Assembly (NCBI GenBank): GCA_033063855.1
Contig: CP093830.1
Coordinates: forward strand, 9,362,854 to 9,426,853
Origin: Smittia aterrima
Taxonomy: Eukaryota > Arthropoda > Insecta > Diptera > Chironomidae
Length of the DNA stretch: 64,000 bases
Direction of reading: 5' to 3'
Positions 63,501 through 64,000 of the stretch are shown here, in pieces. The position numbers and the translations under genes were made by a program. The notes under the pieces are model-generated. The model saw nothing but the letters and a program-made list of their open reading frames with translations, did no database searches and had not been told where the DNA came from. Position 1 is the stretch's first letter. Each line of letters opens with the position of its first letter.

Positions 63501-63846
63501 TCTTTTTTTTTCGTGCTAAAAATAATTAATCAGAGTCTAAGCACTTTAGTTAAAAATAAGTTAAATTGACCGTTTAAGAGTCTTTCGAGTGTATACGCTC
63601 GTCGAAGGCCAAGTGAAGATGGTATCGCGCGTGGAGCTTCTGAGGATGAGTCTTCGGATATTTACTTGTTCGTTTAACATTAGCGAATGTTGATATTCAC
63701 TCGAGTACAGGCAGCAGCGGTTTAGTTTGCTTCTCCTTCTCGGCCTTGTCCATAAAGTGCCACTCTCATATCGTGACATAATTGCATGACAATGCGGCCC
63801 ATTCACAGCTACACGACGATGTGGAAATCATCATAATGAGAACCAA
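54548..63846. other. Long noncoding stretch
   Basis: About 9.3 kb without convincing exons. Open frames overlap on both strands and lack domains; the longest (62191-62700, plus) competes with another frame and has no match I know. Visible composition features: CT/GA runs at 55581-55592, 56666-56674 and 59671-59680, and scattered TAATTA cores (for example around 55836-55846). I found no tRNA-like fold; a TTCGA-type B-box-like match near 54585 lacks a T-stem. It may be regulatory DNA or a large intron of a gene extending beyond the window. Confidence 0.55.
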
Positions 63847-63999
63847 CTACTTCTCGCCTTTGCGATCATCAAACATTTCTTTCACGTTGATGTTTCCATT
63901 CAAACGAAATTTGACGTCGACGTGCTGGTGATGAATGGGCCCTGTCGTTGGAATGTAAAATTGTTCAACTTCTATTTTCGGATTATTCGTGATAGGACA
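63847..63999 (-). CDS. C-terminal part of an unidentified protein, running off the right edge
   Basis: On the minus strand an open frame enters from the window edge and ends at a TAG (63849-63847), giving 51 codons. The protein looks coding in composition, with charged and aromatic residues mixed (IEVEQFYIPTTGPIHHQHV, VKFRLNGNINVKEM) and a polar end (DDRKGEK). I do not recognise the family. A frame of this length has a real chance of arising at random, so this needs the neighbouring sequence. Confidence 0.4.
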   Translation of the reverse strand, partial: CPITNNPKIEVEQFYIPTTGPIHHQHVDVKFRLNGNINVKEMFDDRKGEK

Positions 64000-64000
64000 A

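Overview
This window is animal nuclear DNA, most likely from a dipteran insect. Genes are split by GT-AG introns mostly of 50-70 bases, the sequence is AT-rich, and the encoded proteins (above all a complete beta-spectrin) are closest to dipteran forms that I know. The compact introns, plus a Ro60/TROVE gene that drosophilids lack, make a nematoceran such as a chironomid midge or mosquito relative more likely than a fruit fly. The species is inference. Exon models were built by hand from splice sites and reading phase; every complete model sums to a whole number of codons.

Left part (1-16.3 kb): a partial choline/ethanolamine phosphotransferase (-), the ubiquinone prenyltransferase COQ2 (-), and the U2 snRNP-associated splicing factor U2SURP (+), which shares a 231-base divergent promoter with COQ2. 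A 7.7 kb stretch without recognisable genes follows, then cysteinyl-tRNA synthetase (-) and a TMEM17-like ciliary membrane protein (-).

Middle part (17.5-33.6 kb): sorting nexin 27 (-), a serine-protease homologue whose catalytic His and Ser are both replaced (+), and beta-spectrin (-, 14 coding exons) with four symmetric exons in the linker before its PH domain. About 5.5 kb of noncoding DNA lies upstream of beta-spectrin.

Gene-dense part (39.1-54.5 kb): a TLCD3/FAM57-like membrane protein (-), the OTUD5 deubiquitinase (-) with a Ly6-type GPI-anchored protein gene nested in its intron on the other strand, NAT10 RNA cytidine acetyltransferase (-) head-to-head with a Ro60/TROVE protein (+), a ZAD-C2H2 zinc-finger factor (+), a 52-residue TOM6-like gene (-), a short-chain dehydrogenase (+), and a candidate short secreted peptide (+).

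Right part (54.5-63.8 kb): about 9.3 kb with no convincing coding signal but GA/CT runs and TAATTA-type cores, followed at the edge by the 3' end of an unidentified minus-strand gene. Most genes are housekeeping and unrelated in pathway; what links them is packing: short divergent promoters, tail-to-tail pairs and one nested gene. I saw no prokaryotic-type system, CRISPR array, rRNA, convincing tRNA or intact transposon.
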